From Paraburkholderia sp. D15 (GTDB lineage: Bacteria; Pseudomonadota; Gammaproteobacteria; Burkholderiales; Burkholderiaceae), in the NCBI RefSeq assembly GCF_029910215.1, contig NZ_CP110395.1, forward strand, positions 2,294,001 through 2,358,000: a stretch of DNA of 64,000 nt. Direction: 5' to 3'. Within the stretch, counting starts at the first letter, position 1. Every line of letters starts with the position of its first letter. Both the position numbers and the translations under genes were made by a program. Of this stretch, positions 42,682-53,408 are shown piece by piece. The notes below the pieces were generated by a model. It was not told where the DNA came from and did no database searches. It was given only the letters and a program-made list of their open reading frames with translations.

Positions 42682-44030
42682 GATTGATGCCCCCGTGTGT
42701 TTTGCAGATCGCCGCGCAAGTTGCTACGTGAGTCGCCGCGTAAGTCGCTGCGTGAGTCGCCGCGTAAGTCGCTGCGTAAGTCGTTTCGTTGATCGTTGCG
42801 CAGCAGGTGTGAACTCTGTCCGGCCAGCGTGTTCAGCGTCAGCGCGTCGGTCTGCGCGACCGCCGCCGCTTCCGCCTCGGTGCGCCGGCGCTGCGCCTGC
42901 TGCCCCGCGATCTGCCGGTACAGCGCGATGTATTGCGCGGCCATGCGCGCCCAGCCGAAACCGGTCGCGAGTTCGCCGGCGGCGACACCCATCGCGCGGC
43001 GCTCGTCGTGATGCTCGGCCAGATGCGCGACGGCGCGCGCGAGCGCGGCCGGATCGTCCGGATCGTCGAGCACGATCCCGCATTCCTTCGTGATGATCTC
43101 CGCGCCGCCCGCGGTGCGTGCAGTGACCACCGGCAAGCCGGCGGCCATCGCTTCGAGCAGCGACAGACTCATCGCCTCGTAGCGCGACGGAAACACGAAT
43201 GCGTCGACCGAATGCATCAGCACCGGCATCTCCTTCACCAGCCCGAGAAAATGCACGCGATGCGCAATGCCCAGCGCCTTCGCCTCGTCCGGATACGGAC
43301 TGCCCGGCAGGAAGCCGGCCACCGCGATCTGCACGTAATCGGGCAGATGCTTGAGCGCGGCGAGCACCGTGCCGAGGTTTTTGCGCGGCGTGCGCAGATC
43401 GCCGACGAACAGCAGCAGGAACGCGTCCTTGGGCAAGCCGAATTTCTCGCGATCGCCGCTCGCCGCCGCGAAGCCTTGCGCGTCCACGCCGTTGTAGATC
43501 ACGTCGACGCGGTTATCCGGGCTCAGGCCGATCGCGCGGATTTCATCGGCGACCTTCTGCGATACCGCGGTGATGACCTTCGAGCGCCGGTAGGCCCAGC
43601 GTTCGAGCAGCGCGTTGCAGCGCGTGTAGACCGACTGATACGCGGACCACACGCCCTGGGTCAGCCCGAACGGGTAGTACTTGCTGCCGAACCAGCCGCT
43701 GTGCACGAAGTGCGAGGTATTGACGTCGGCGCGGCGCCACGTGATGAAGCCGTTCACGTGCAGCACGTCGTATTCGCGCCGATGCGCGCGCAGCCACAGC
43801 GCGCTCTTGAACGCGAAGACCTGCTGCCGCAGCAGATTGGTGGGCCACCAGCGGCCGATGCGGATCGGCGCCCAGCGGACGTTCGGATGGGCGAGCAGGT
43901 CCGGCGCGACGTGCGAGGCGACCAGCGTGACGCCGATGTTCTCGTCGAGCGCGGCGCGCGCGATCTCGTGATTGACGCGCCCCTGGCCGTCGTTATGGCG
44001 CACGACGTGCGTGACAATGGTGACTCTCAA
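42678..44030 (-). CDS. bceJ: GT4 glycosyltransferase (BceJ-like) with repeat-encoded tail
   Basis: 450 residues, GT4 fold from RVTIVTHVVRHNDGQGRVNH to the EAMSLSLLEAMAAGLPVVTA donor motif. Start is TTG 44030, overlapping the bceI stop as TTGA with GGAGG seven bases upstream, so it is translationally coupled. The last 40 residues (from RNDQRNDLRSD onward) are not part of the fold: they are tetrapeptide repeats LRGD/SRSD encoded by a 12-bp tandem array. The catalytic core is complete before the tail. Confidence 0.88.
   Translation of the reverse strand: MRVTIVTHVVRHNDGQGRVNHEIARAALDENIGVTLVASHVAPDLLAHPNVRWAPIRIGRWWPTNLLRQQVFAFKSALWLRAHRREYDVLHVNGFITWRRADVNTSHFVHSGWFGSKYYPFGLTQGVWSAYQSVYTRCNALLERWAYRRSKVITAVSQKVADEIRAIGLSPDNRVDVIYNGVDAQGFAAASGDREKFGLPKDAFLLLFVGDLRTPRKNLGTVLAALKHLPDYVQIAVAGFLPGSPYPDEAKALGIAHRVHFLGLVKEMPVLMHSVDAFVFPSRYEAMSLSLLEAMAAGLPVVTARTAGGAEIITKECGIVLDDPDDPAALARAVAHLAEHHDERRAMGVAAGELATGFGWARMAAQYIALYRQIAGQQAQRRRTEAEAAAVAQTDALTLNTLAGQSSHLLRNDQRNDLRSDLRGDSRSDLRGDSRSNLRGDLQNTRGHQS
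42719..42802 (-). repeat. 12-bp tandem array x7 in bceJ 3' end
   Basis: On the + strand 12-mers AGTTGCTACGTG, AGTCGCCGCGTA, AGTCGCTGCGTG, AGTCGCCGCGTA, AGTCGCTGCGTA, AGTCGTTTCGTT, GATCGTTGCGCA run contiguously. In frame, coding Arg/Ser/Asp/Leu-rich repeats at the C-terminus of BceJ. Confidence 0.88.
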
Positions 44031-45520
44031 GCAGTGCCTCCGTTGGAAAGTAGCGTGCGTCCACGGTTGATCTTGTCGTAGTGCACCGCGGAAAGGATCG
44101 AAAAAACGCTCATGAACAGCAGCAGGCCGCCCGTGCCCACCAGCGAATTGGTGAACACCAGCATCGCGAAGGTCGCGAGACTCAGGCTCAGGCAGGCCGA
44201 CACGAACTTGTCGTGACGCAGCTTGAACGACGCGAGCACCGCGCGCACCAGCAGCCAGACGATGCCGGACATGTACAGCAGCGTGCCGGGCCAGCCGAGC
44301 ACGAACGGGATGTTCATCACGCCGCTGTCGAAGTTGCCGTACTGGCCGAGCTGGCCGCCGTCGTTCGACAGCTTGGTCGAGGTGCCGGTCGCGCCCATGC
44401 CTTCGCCGGACACGTCGGTGAACGCGGTTTTCGCGAAGGTCGCGTAGAACTCGTTACGCGCGGCGTAGCTCTGGTCGTCGTTCAGATTGACGATGGTGGT
44501 CAGGCGCGCCTGCATCCGCTCAGCGACCGGACCGACCGCCAGCAGCGGCACGCAGAGCCCGGCCAGCAGCACCGCGCTCGCGACGATCCGGACCCGCACC
44601 TTGTTGTTCGACTTGACGAGCTGGACCAGCAGCGCGATCACCCAGCCGCCCCAGGTCGATCGCACGAGGCTCAGCGCGAACGAGAAGAAGCCGAGCGCCG
44701 CCGCGATCCAGCGCACGCGGTGCGTCGCGGCCATCACGTAGACCATCGCGCCCATCATCGCGAACGCGAACGGGCCGGACGAATTCATCGTGCTGAACAC
44801 GCGCACGCCCATCGGCACCGGGTCGCCCTGCGAGTTCATCTGCGAGCCGAGCATCCACAGCGCGTCCCACTGCGGCATGATGAAAAACTGCACCAGCCCG
44901 TAGCCGCCCATCACCAGCATCCCCCAGATGAAGGTATTGACGATGGTGTCGCGGTACTGCGGATACTGGCGCGTGTGCGCCATGATGTGAAAGCCGATCA
45001 GGATCGGATAGAGCCAGTTCGCGAGGTCGTAGGTGGCCGCGAGCGGCCCGCTCGACACCACGCCGATCAGGAACGCGTAGGTCAGCCCGAGCAGGATCAG
45101 CAGCACCGGCAGGCCGCGCCGCTGCGCGAGCAGCCGGTAGTAGCGCAGCAGCGACAGCGCGCTGATCATCGTCACCGCGAGCGGCGCGATCTGGATCAGG
45201 CTGGTCGGCGTGAACGCGCCCTTCGACCAGTCGGCGAGGCGCCGCACTTCCGGGCTCAGGAACCACAGCCACCACATGAAGCCGATGTAGCGCGCCGGGC
45301 TCTTGAAGTACAGCCACAACCCGGTCAGCACCGCCAGCACCGGAAACGCGAGCGTCAGCACCGTGCCCTGGTGCGCGACGATCAGCACCGCGGTGATCAG
45401 CCATAGCAGGACCGGCGGCAGCCACTCCTGCGCACCGCCTGTCTTGCGGCGCGCCGCGCGGCGCGAAGGTGCGGCGCCCGGCGCGACGCCTGGCGCAATA
45501 CCTGGCATGGGGGTCGCCAT
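44027..45520 (-). CDS. bceI: Polysaccharide polymerase, Wzy/O-antigen ligase-like (BceI-like)
   Basis: 497 residues with about 12 hydrophobic helices after a basic, Ala/Pro-rich N-terminal tail (RRAARRKTGG). Segments such as LYFKSPARYIGFMWWLWFLS and VRSTWGGWVIALLVQL fit polymerases of Wzx/Wzy pathways. Expected to join flipped repeat units in the periplasm. ATG 45520 has GGAGG upstream; 3-nt gap from bceH. Confidence 0.85.
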   Translation of the reverse strand: MATPMPGIAPGVAPGAAPSRRAARRKTGGAQEWLPPVLLWLITAVLIVAHQGTVLTLAFPVLAVLTGLWLYFKSPARYIGFMWWLWFLSPEVRRLADWSKGAFTPTSLIQIAPLAVTMISALSLLRYYRLLAQRRGLPVLLILLGLTYAFLIGVVSSGPLAATYDLANWLYPILIGFHIMAHTRQYPQYRDTIVNTFIWGMLVMGGYGLVQFFIMPQWDALWMLGSQMNSQGDPVPMGVRVFSTMNSSGPFAFAMMGAMVYVMAATHRVRWIAAALGFFSFALSLVRSTWGGWVIALLVQLVKSNNKVRVRIVASAVLLAGLCVPLLAVGPVAERMQARLTTIVNLNDDQSYAARNEFYATFAKTAFTDVSGEGMGATGTSTKLSNDGGQLGQYGNFDSGVMNIPFVLGWPGTLLYMSGIVWLLVRAVLASFKLRHDKFVSACLSLSLATFAMLVFTNSLVGTGGLLLFMSVFSILSAVHYDKINRGRTLLSNGGTA

Positions 45521-45523
45521 CGT

Positions 45524-46729
45524 TCAGAAGCCTCCGCGTGATTCGTGCGCGGCCGGCACACTCACGTCGTCGGCGGCGGCCCGGCCGTCCCTGCCGGCTC
45601 TGCCGTCCCTGCCTTCCCTGGTCGGGGCGCCCTGCCCGGCGGCCGCCGCGCGGGCCCGCAGCATCTCCTGGGTCACGCGCACGTGCTGCATCGCGTAGTG
45701 CTGCGTGGTCAGGTCGCGCGCCAGCAAGCCGGCGGCGGCGGCCTGCGCCTGGCGCAGCGCGTCGAGCGGCGATGCGGCGAGCTGATCGACCGCTTCGCGC
45801 AACGCCTGCGGATTGAACGGCGGAATGTAGAACGCCTCGCCCGCCGGAAAATAGTCCTGCAACGCGCCGACGTTCGTCACCACCATCGGCTTGCCGACCG
45901 CCGCCGCCTCCAGCATCACCGTGATGCCCGACGCGTGCGTATTCGGCCGCAGCGGCACGACGATCAGATCGGCCCAGTCGTACAGTTCGTGCTGCTTCCT
46001 GATGCCGGAGAACAGCGCGATCTCGACGTTCGGCGCGCGCAGCGAGGCCGGAATCCGGCGCCGCGTCGCGAGCTTGACCGTGTAGCGCGCGTCGTTGCCG
46101 AGCGCGCGGATCAGCGTCTCCCAATCGCGGTCGCGGTCGTTGCCGATCGCGGCGATGCGGATCGGCGTGTGCGGCTGCCATTGCGTCGGCGCCTTGACCG
46201 GAAAGTCCTGCGTGTTCAGGCCGTAGAGCAGCGGCTTCGCGTCGCGCTTGAAGTACTGACGGCACAGCGCCGCGTTCTCGCTGGCGAGCGTGGTCAGCTG
46301 ATCGGCGCGGGTCATCAGCTTGCGATAGAACCAGCTGCGCAGCATCCCGTACGAGGGCCACTTGTCGAGCAGCCACACGCTTTGCGCCAGCAGCAGCGGC
46401 GCGGCGCCCGGCCCCGCCTTGCGGCCGCTCAGCAGCAGCATCAGCGCGACGGACAGCCATTCCTGTTCGGTGTGCGTCCAGATCACGTCGGAGCGCAGCA
46501 TCTCCGCGCGATTGCGCCACGTATGGATGAAATCGAAACCGAGCGCCGCCTTCAGCGCGCGCCGCACGAGCCGCACCGGCTTGCTCTCGCGCGCGTCGCG
46601 CGAATAGGTCAACGCGAACGCGTCGGACTGCGCGTGGTGATAGCCGTACAGGCAGCCGATGTCGTCGCCCGGCCGGTAGAAGCGCGGGTCGGCGCCGTAA
46701 AACAGATGAACGTGAACCTTGGTACTCAT
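45524..46729 (-). CDS. bceH: Glycosyltransferase (BceH-like)
   Basis: 401-residue family-4-like transferase. The N-terminus (STKVHVHLFYGADPRFYRPG) and the C-terminal donor region NTHASGITVMLEAAAVGKPMV with conserved Glu support the call. The C-terminus ends in GREGRDGRAGRDGRAA-type repeats, another low-complexity tail. Part of the bceB-K operon. ATG 46729 is the natural start after a gap from bceG; longer frames are shadows. Confidence 0.86.
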   Translation of the reverse strand: MSTKVHVHLFYGADPRFYRPGDDIGCLYGYHHAQSDAFALTYSRDARESKPVRLVRRALKAALGFDFIHTWRNRAEMLRSDVIWTHTEQEWLSVALMLLLSGRKAGPGAAPLLLAQSVWLLDKWPSYGMLRSWFYRKLMTRADQLTTLASENAALCRQYFKRDAKPLLYGLNTQDFPVKAPTQWQPHTPIRIAAIGNDRDRDWETLIRALGNDARYTVKLATRRRIPASLRAPNVEIALFSGIRKQHELYDWADLIVVPLRPNTHASGITVMLEAAAVGKPMVVTNVGALQDYFPAGEAFYIPPFNPQALREAVDQLAASPLDALRQAQAAAAGLLARDLTTQHYAMQHVRVTQEMLRARAAAAGQGAPTREGRDGRAGRDGRAAADDVSVPAAHESRGGF

Positions 46730-46811
46730 GCAGACACTCCGCTTGGCCGGTAGAGAGAGGCATCGGCCGCCATGCGAGGCGAGCCCGATGCCGGCTTCGG
46801 ATCGGTTCGGA

Positions 46812-47735
46812 TCAGGACAGCGCGCGCCGCGCGTCGTGCGCGCCGCCACGCACCGCGCGCCAGCGCGACAGCTTCAGCCGCGCCTGTTTCGACAGCAGCG
46901 CGAGCGCCGCGTGGGTAAGGCCCGGATAGACCCGCGTGCCGACCAGCGTCCACCACCACCACGCGGTCGCGCGGCGCAGCGGCGGCAACTGGTCGCGCAG
47001 CGTCAGATGGAAATTGAAGGCGGCGTTGCGCAGCGCGGTCATGGTCTGCGCGTCGCGCTTGTCGTCGTCGAAACGCTCGGCGGGGAAATGATCGACCGCG
47101 ACGCGCGGGTCGTACATCAGCTTCCAGCCGGCGCGTTTCACCGCGAGGCTGAAGGCCATGTCGTTGTGCGCCTGCGCGCCCGCGCCGCGCAAACGCGCGT
47201 CGAAGCGGATCGTGCGCACCGCGTCGCGGCGGTAGCTCATGTTGGCGCCCTTCAGCAGGTCGACCTCGCGTGCCCCGCCCACGCCGAGATGATGGTTGCC
47301 GACGATCTTGCCCGAGGCCAGCACCTTGCCCACGAGTTGCCGTTCGCCATCCAGCACGCGGCCTTTCTCGTGCACCCAGTCGCGGCCGCCGAGCGCGCCG
47401 AGACGCGCGTCGCTCGCGAACGCGGCGGCGATCCGCTCGACCCAGTCGATGTGCGGCGCGGCGTCGTCGTCGGTGATCGCGATCACGTCGCCGTTCGCCG
47501 CATCGAGCCCGCGGTTGAGCGCCGCGACCTGGCCGGGCAAGTCGACCGCCGCCACCGTCAGCGGCAACGCGCCCGGCACCGCCGGATCGCGCAGCAGCGC
47601 GTGGGTCGCTTCGTCGTCGGCGCGCGCCACCACCACCACTTCGTCCGGCGCGCGCGTCTGCTTTTGCAGCGCCGCGAGGCAGCGCGCCAGGTCGGCCGGG
47701 CGGCGGTATGTCGGAACCAGTACCGTCACTTTCAT
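46812..47735 (-). CDS. bceG: Family 2 glycosyltransferase (BceG-like)
   Basis: GT2 of 307 residues: KVTVLVPTYRRPADLARCLA N-terminus, DVIAITDDDAAPHIDW containing the metal-binding DxD region, and LLKGANMSYRRDAVRTI. Inverting transferase adding a sugar to the lipid-linked intermediate at the cytoplasmic face. AAGGAC precedes ATG 47735. In the leftward bce operon between bceF and bceH. Confidence 0.9.
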   Translation of the reverse strand: MKVTVLVPTYRRPADLARCLAALQKQTRAPDEVVVVARADDEATHALLRDPAVPGALPLTVAAVDLPGQVAALNRGLDAANGDVIAITDDDAAPHIDWVERIAAAFASDARLGALGGRDWVHEKGRVLDGERQLVGKVLASGKIVGNHHLGVGGAREVDLLKGANMSYRRDAVRTIRFDARLRGAGAQAHNDMAFSLAVKRAGWKLMYDPRVAVDHFPAERFDDDKRDAQTMTALRNAAFNFHLTLRDQLPPLRRATAWWWWTLVGTRVYPGLTHAALALLSKQARLKLSRWRAVRGGAHDARRALS

Positions 47736-47796
47736 CGTGATGTCCTTTTTATCGTCGTTGCGCGGGGTGCGTGAAATCTGGCGGAAAGCCCGGCGC

Positions 47797-50016
47797 TCAC
47801 GCGCTCAGGTATTCCTGCACCGCCGCGTAGCCGCGGTCGTAGCCGCCGCGCGAACGCGGCATGCCGTTGAAAATGCCGCCCTGCACGTGCACGCCGGCCG
47901 CGCGCAGACGCTTGAGCGCGTCCTGGATCTCGCCTTCGCTGTGCACGCCCGAGCGCATCACGAAGAAGGTCGAGCCCGCATACGCGCCGATGATCGACGC
48001 ATCCGTCACCGCCAGTACCGGCGGGGTATCGATCAGGATCGCGTCGTAGCGCTTGGCGAGGCCGTCGAGGTATTGCGGCAGACGCGGCGACATCAGCAGC
48101 TCGGACGGATTCGGCGGACGGCGCCCGCACGAGATGAAGCTCAGGTTCTCCACGTTCGACGCGCGGATCGCCTCTTCCAGCGAAATCTGACCGCTCAGCA
48201 ATTCCGACAGCCCGTTCTCCTGCGCGCCGCCCAGATAGCGTTCGAGCGCGCCGCGCCGCATGTCGCCGTCGATCATCAGCACGCGCTTGCCCGAATGCGC
48301 GAGCAGCACCGCGAGGTTGACCGTCAGGAAGCTCTTGCCGACGCCGGCCATCGGGCCGGTCAGCATCACGATGCGGTTGCGCGCGTCCATCACCGTGAAC
48401 TGCATCGAGGTGCGCAGGCTGCGCAGACTTTCGACCGTGATGTCCTTGGGCCGCGCATTCGCGAGCACCGACCGCAGACGTTCGCCGCCGCGTTCGAACG
48501 CGCTTTCGAGCACCGCCTGTTCGGCGCTCAACGGCACGAGACCGAACACCGGCAGATGGAACGCGCGCTCGATATGGTCCGGATCGTCGATGCCCTTGAA
48601 CATATTGCGGCGCAGGAACACGAAGCCGGTGCCCGCGATCAGCCCGAGAATCACCGCCGCCGACAGGATCAGCGCCTTCTTCGGCTTGACCGGCGCGCCG
48701 GGACGCAGCGCGGCGTCGACGATATGCACGTTGCCGCCCGTGCCCGCCTTCTGCACCGACAGTTCCTGCACGCGGTTCAGCAGCAGCACGTAGATGTCTT
48801 CCGCGACCTTGGCGTCGCGTTGCAGCTGCACGGCCTTCACCTCGGTGGCCGGCAGATCGCGGAAACGGTCCGCGTATTTCGCGCGCTGCGCTTCGAGTTC
48901 GGCCATCTGTTGACGCGCGGCCACCAGCATCGGGTGATCGTCGCCGTAACGCTCGGTGAGCTGCGCCATCTGCAGACGCAGGCCGGCGATCTGCTGCTCG
49001 TACTGCACGCTGCCTTCCAGGTAGACCTTCGCTTCATCGCTCGCGTTGATCGAGCCCGACTGCCGCTGATACGCGGTCAAGGCCGCTTCCGCGCGTTCCA
49101 GATCGGCCTTCAGGCGCGGCTCCTCGCTCTTCAGGAAGTCGAGCATGCGGCTCGCGTCGGCCTGCTTGCTCGACACGTGCTGACGCACGTACGACTGCGC
49201 GAGCGCATTGGCGACCAGCGCCGCGTGTTCCGGGTTCTTGTCCTCCAGCGAGATCTGGATCACGCCGGTCTGCTTGCCCTGCTCCTGCACGGTGATCGCC
49301 GACTGGAACGCGGTGATCGCGTCGAGATCGTTCGAGCGCACCACGGTGAACTGCTCGCCCGGCCGCGCGACCAGCTTGTTGACCAGCATCGTCACGCCGC
49401 CGCCCTGCGCCTGACGGCCCACCTGGCCGTGCAGCAGCAACGCGCCGTTTTCGGCGTACAGATCGTAGTGCTGGTCGTCGATCACCTTCAGCGCGAGCTT
49501 CTGGCCTTCCAGCGCGGGCGTCACGTCGATCGAATCGACGTCGGCAAGCTCGCCGCCCCATGCGTACGACGACAGGCCCAGCCACGGCCGCGCGAGTTGC
49601 CCCGGCGCGGCGAGCCGCGCGGCGATGCTGCCGATCACCGGCAACGCCTTCGGCGTGACGCTGAAGTTCAGCTTCAGGTCCTGCACGACCGGACCGACCA
49701 CGCCGCGGCTCTTGATGATTTCGATTTCGGCGTCGGTCGGCAGCGAGGTCGAACCGGTGGTGATGTTCGCGCCGGTCTGCGTCTGCGTGAGCGCCTGCGA
49801 GGTGTTGTCCGACTGCTCGACGCGCACGTGCGCATCGGCCGAATAGGTCGGCTTGGCGAGCAGGCAGTACGCGCCGGCCAGCGCGACGATGGTGGCGGCG
49901 ATCGCGATCAGCCACCAGATGTCGTCGAGGATCACCTGGATCAACTGGCCGAGGACGACGTCCTCTTCTTCGGTCCTGAGCGGACCTGAAACGTGTGGAG
50001 AGAGTTGATTGCTCAC
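47797..50016 (-). CDS. bceF: Tyrosine autokinase / polysaccharide co-polymerase (BceF, Wzc-like)
   Basis: 739 residues. Wzz-type periplasmic domain between TM1 (WWLIAIAATIVALAGAY) and TM2 (ILSAAVILGLIAGTGFVFL, near 455), then a BY-kinase with Walker A GPMAGVGKSFLT near 550, A' motif VLMIDGDMRRG and Walker B AILIDTPPVL. Tyrosines near the end (GGYDRGYAAVQEYLSA) form the autophosphorylation tail. It controls chain length and export with BceE; BceD is the cognate phosphatase. GTG start. Confidence 0.95.
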   Translation of the reverse strand: MSNQLSPHVSGPLRTEEEDVVLGQLIQVILDDIWWLIAIAATIVALAGAYCLLAKPTYSADAHVRVEQSDNTSQALTQTQTGANITTGSTSLPTDAEIEIIKSRGVVGPVVQDLKLNFSVTPKALPVIGSIAARLAAPGQLARPWLGLSSYAWGGELADVDSIDVTPALEGQKLALKVIDDQHYDLYAENGALLLHGQVGRQAQGGGVTMLVNKLVARPGEQFTVVRSNDLDAITAFQSAITVQEQGKQTGVIQISLEDKNPEHAALVANALAQSYVRQHVSSKQADASRMLDFLKSEEPRLKADLERAEAALTAYQRQSGSINASDEAKVYLEGSVQYEQQIAGLRLQMAQLTERYGDDHPMLVAARQQMAELEAQRAKYADRFRDLPATEVKAVQLQRDAKVAEDIYVLLLNRVQELSVQKAGTGGNVHIVDAALRPGAPVKPKKALILSAAVILGLIAGTGFVFLRRNMFKGIDDPDHIERAFHLPVFGLVPLSAEQAVLESAFERGGERLRSVLANARPKDITVESLRSLRTSMQFTVMDARNRIVMLTGPMAGVGKSFLTVNLAVLLAHSGKRVLMIDGDMRRGALERYLGGAQENGLSELLSGQISLEEAIRASNVENLSFISCGRRPPNPSELLMSPRLPQYLDGLAKRYDAILIDTPPVLAVTDASIIGAYAGSTFFVMRSGVHSEGEIQDALKRLRAAGVHVQGGIFNGMPRSRGGYDRGYAAVQEYLSA

Positions 50017-50137
50017 AATTCGATCCCGTATCGGTTAATCCGTGTTTGCTTCGGTCCCGCGCCGCGCCGCCAGTTGGCGGAACGGCGCGGCGCGGGCCTG
50101 GGGCCTTCGGCCTTGGGTCTGGCCGCGGCCTGGATAC

Positions 50138-51346
50138 CTAGCGCGTCAGTTGCTTCAGGTAGAACAAGGTCTGCACGCTCGGCAGGACCTGCTGCAACAC
50201 ACGGTTGAAGGTGGTCGAAGCGGCGGTGCCCACATACACGACGTCGAGCGGCTGCAACTGGAATTGCGAGGACAGCATGATCGAGTCCGGCTGCGTCATG
50301 TCGAGGCGGTAGACGTCCGGCGTGGTCGGGTGATCCTTCATGCCGCGCATCACGAAGATCTGCCGCGGGTTCGCGTCGGTGTCGAGAATGCCGCCCGCCT
50401 GCGTGAGCGCGTCGGCGATCGTCATGCGGCCGCGCACGATCGGCAGCTGGATCGGCGTCTTCACCTCGCCCATCACGAAGATGCGGCTGTCGGTGCGGTC
50501 CGGCACGTTGATCACGTCGCCGTTCTGCAGCATCACGTTCTGCGTGGTGTCGCCCTTGTCGAGCATGCGGTCGGCGTCGAGGATGTAGAGCTTGTTGTTG
50601 CGGGTGAGGCGCACGCGCTGGATATCGGCATCCGTATTGGTGCCGCCGGAGCGCGTGATCGCGTCGACCAGCGTGAGCGGCACGTCGCTGACCGCGAGCG
50701 GGCCCGGCGTCTTCACTTCGCCGGTCACCTGCACCTTCTGGCCGCGATACGACAGCACGCGCACGTCGACCTGCGGATTGCGGATGTAGCGCACGAGGCC
50801 CGAGCTCAACTGCTCGCGCAACTCGCTGACCGTCTTGCCGGCGGCGCGAATGCGGCCGACGAACGGGAAGAAGATGGTGCCGTCGGCGCTGATGGTCTGG
50901 CCGTACGGATCGGCCTGGCCCGGCAGCGCGGCGGTGTACGGCTGCTGCAATGCGCCGCCGATCGACTGCGTGGTGTTGCCGCCCGCCGACAGCGTGCTGC
51001 CCTGCGGCGTGGTCAGCTCCGGGTGATCCCACACGGTGATGCCGAGAATGTCCTGCGGCGCGAGGTGATACACGTACTGCGACGGGTCGCTGATCGTCGA
51101 GGTGGGCAGCACCTGGGTCTTCATGGCCGCCTGTTGCGCCTGAGCGGCGACGAGGTTCGAATCGATCAGATGCACCGGATACGACTCGGCGGGCTGCGAC
51201 TGATGCTGACCGTCGTCCTTCAGACGCGACGTGTCGAGATAGTTGCCCGGTGCGGTGGCGCAGGCCGACAGAAAGGACGTCAGCAAAAGCGAGCCGGCGA
51301 GTTTCGTGCGGAAATTCGCCGCTGGGTGCGTAGTGAGTTTTTTCAT
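50138..51346 (-). CDS. bceE: Outer-membrane polysaccharide export lipoprotein (BceE, Wza-like)
   Basis: 402 residues with a lipoprotein signal (AGSLLLTSFLSACATAPG, lipobox LSAC). Contains the Poly_export domain (YVYHLAPQDILGITVWDHPE) and several SLBB-like repeats (RAAGKTVSELREQLSSGLV, VQVTGEVKTPGPLAVSD, IFVMGEVKTPIQLPIV). Forms the outer-membrane channel for the polymer. ATG 51346 overlaps the bceD stop in TGATG; in-frame ATG 51352 is equally possible. Confidence 0.94.
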   Translation of the reverse strand: MKKLTTHPAANFRTKLAGSLLLTSFLSACATAPGNYLDTSRLKDDGQHQSQPAESYPVHLIDSNLVAAQAQQAAMKTQVLPTSTISDPSQYVYHLAPQDILGITVWDHPELTTPQGSTLSAGGNTTQSIGGALQQPYTAALPGQADPYGQTISADGTIFFPFVGRIRAAGKTVSELREQLSSGLVRYIRNPQVDVRVLSYRGQKVQVTGEVKTPGPLAVSDVPLTLVDAITRSGGTNTDADIQRVRLTRNNKLYILDADRMLDKGDTTQNVMLQNGDVINVPDRTDSRIFVMGEVKTPIQLPIVRGRMTIADALTQAGGILDTDANPRQIFVMRGMKDHPTTPDVYRLDMTQPDSIMLSSQFQLQPLDVVYVGTAASTTFNRVLQQVLPSVQTLFYLKQLTR

Positions 51347-51801
51347 CAGCATATTTTTTTCAGCCATCCCATGACCAGATGTTCGATGAGCACGAGACTC
51401 TCCCTGTAAGCGGTTTCCGTGCAGCCGTGCGGATCGGCGACGTCGGACACGTGTTCCCACTTGCCGAGCGGATAGACCTTGCCGCGCGCGGCCGGGTCGA
51501 GCGCCTCGACCGCGCCGACCTGGGCGCGCTCGCTGACCAGCACGAGGTCGGCGGAACGCACCAGATGCCGGTTCAGACGGCGCGAATAGTGAATGCCGGA
51601 GGCGACGCCCTGCTCGTCGAGCAGGCGTCGCATCACCGGGTCCATGCCGTGGCCGTCCATCGCGCGCAGACCCGCCGAATGAAACGCGATCGGCGCCGGC
51701 GAACCGCGCGAGACCGTGCGTGAGCGCGACTTGAACAGCATCTCCGCGGCCGGTGAACGGCACACGTTGGCGTGGCAGACGATCAGTACGTTGGCGAACA
51801 T
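51346..51801 (-). CDS. bceD: Low-molecular-weight protein tyrosine phosphatase (BceD)
   Basis: 151 residues. The P-loop CHANVCRSP fits C-x5-R-S but has Ala where most LMW-PTPs have Gly (CxGNxCRSP); the general-acid Asp is in VADPHG. Dephosphorylates the BceF tyrosine tail, as established for Burkholderia BceD-type enzymes. Overlaps bceE. Confidence 0.93.
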   Translation of the reverse strand: MFANVLIVCHANVCRSPAAEMLFKSRSRTVSRGSPAPIAFHSAGLRAMDGHGMDPVMRRLLDEQGVASGIHYSRRLNRHLVRSADLVLVSERAQVGAVEALDPAARGKVYPLGKWEHVSDVADPHGCTETAYRESLVLIEHLVMGWLKKIC

Positions 51802-51877
51802 GACGGGCTCCTGTAGGTGAAGCGCGGTGCGATGAAGTGGCTCGGCGATGGAATCGGACGACTACCTGAGCGGACGG

Positions 51878-53341
<1,464 letters not shown>

Positions 53342-53408
53342 GTATTACACCTCGCAGAATGGGGTTGATTCGGGAGTGCCGCCGCGCCGCGCGCGACTCG
53401 GCTCGGGT

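Noticed and set aside
42719..42802. CRISPR-like array
   Set aside because: 12-bp contiguous units without spacers, in frame inside a coding region; no cas genes.
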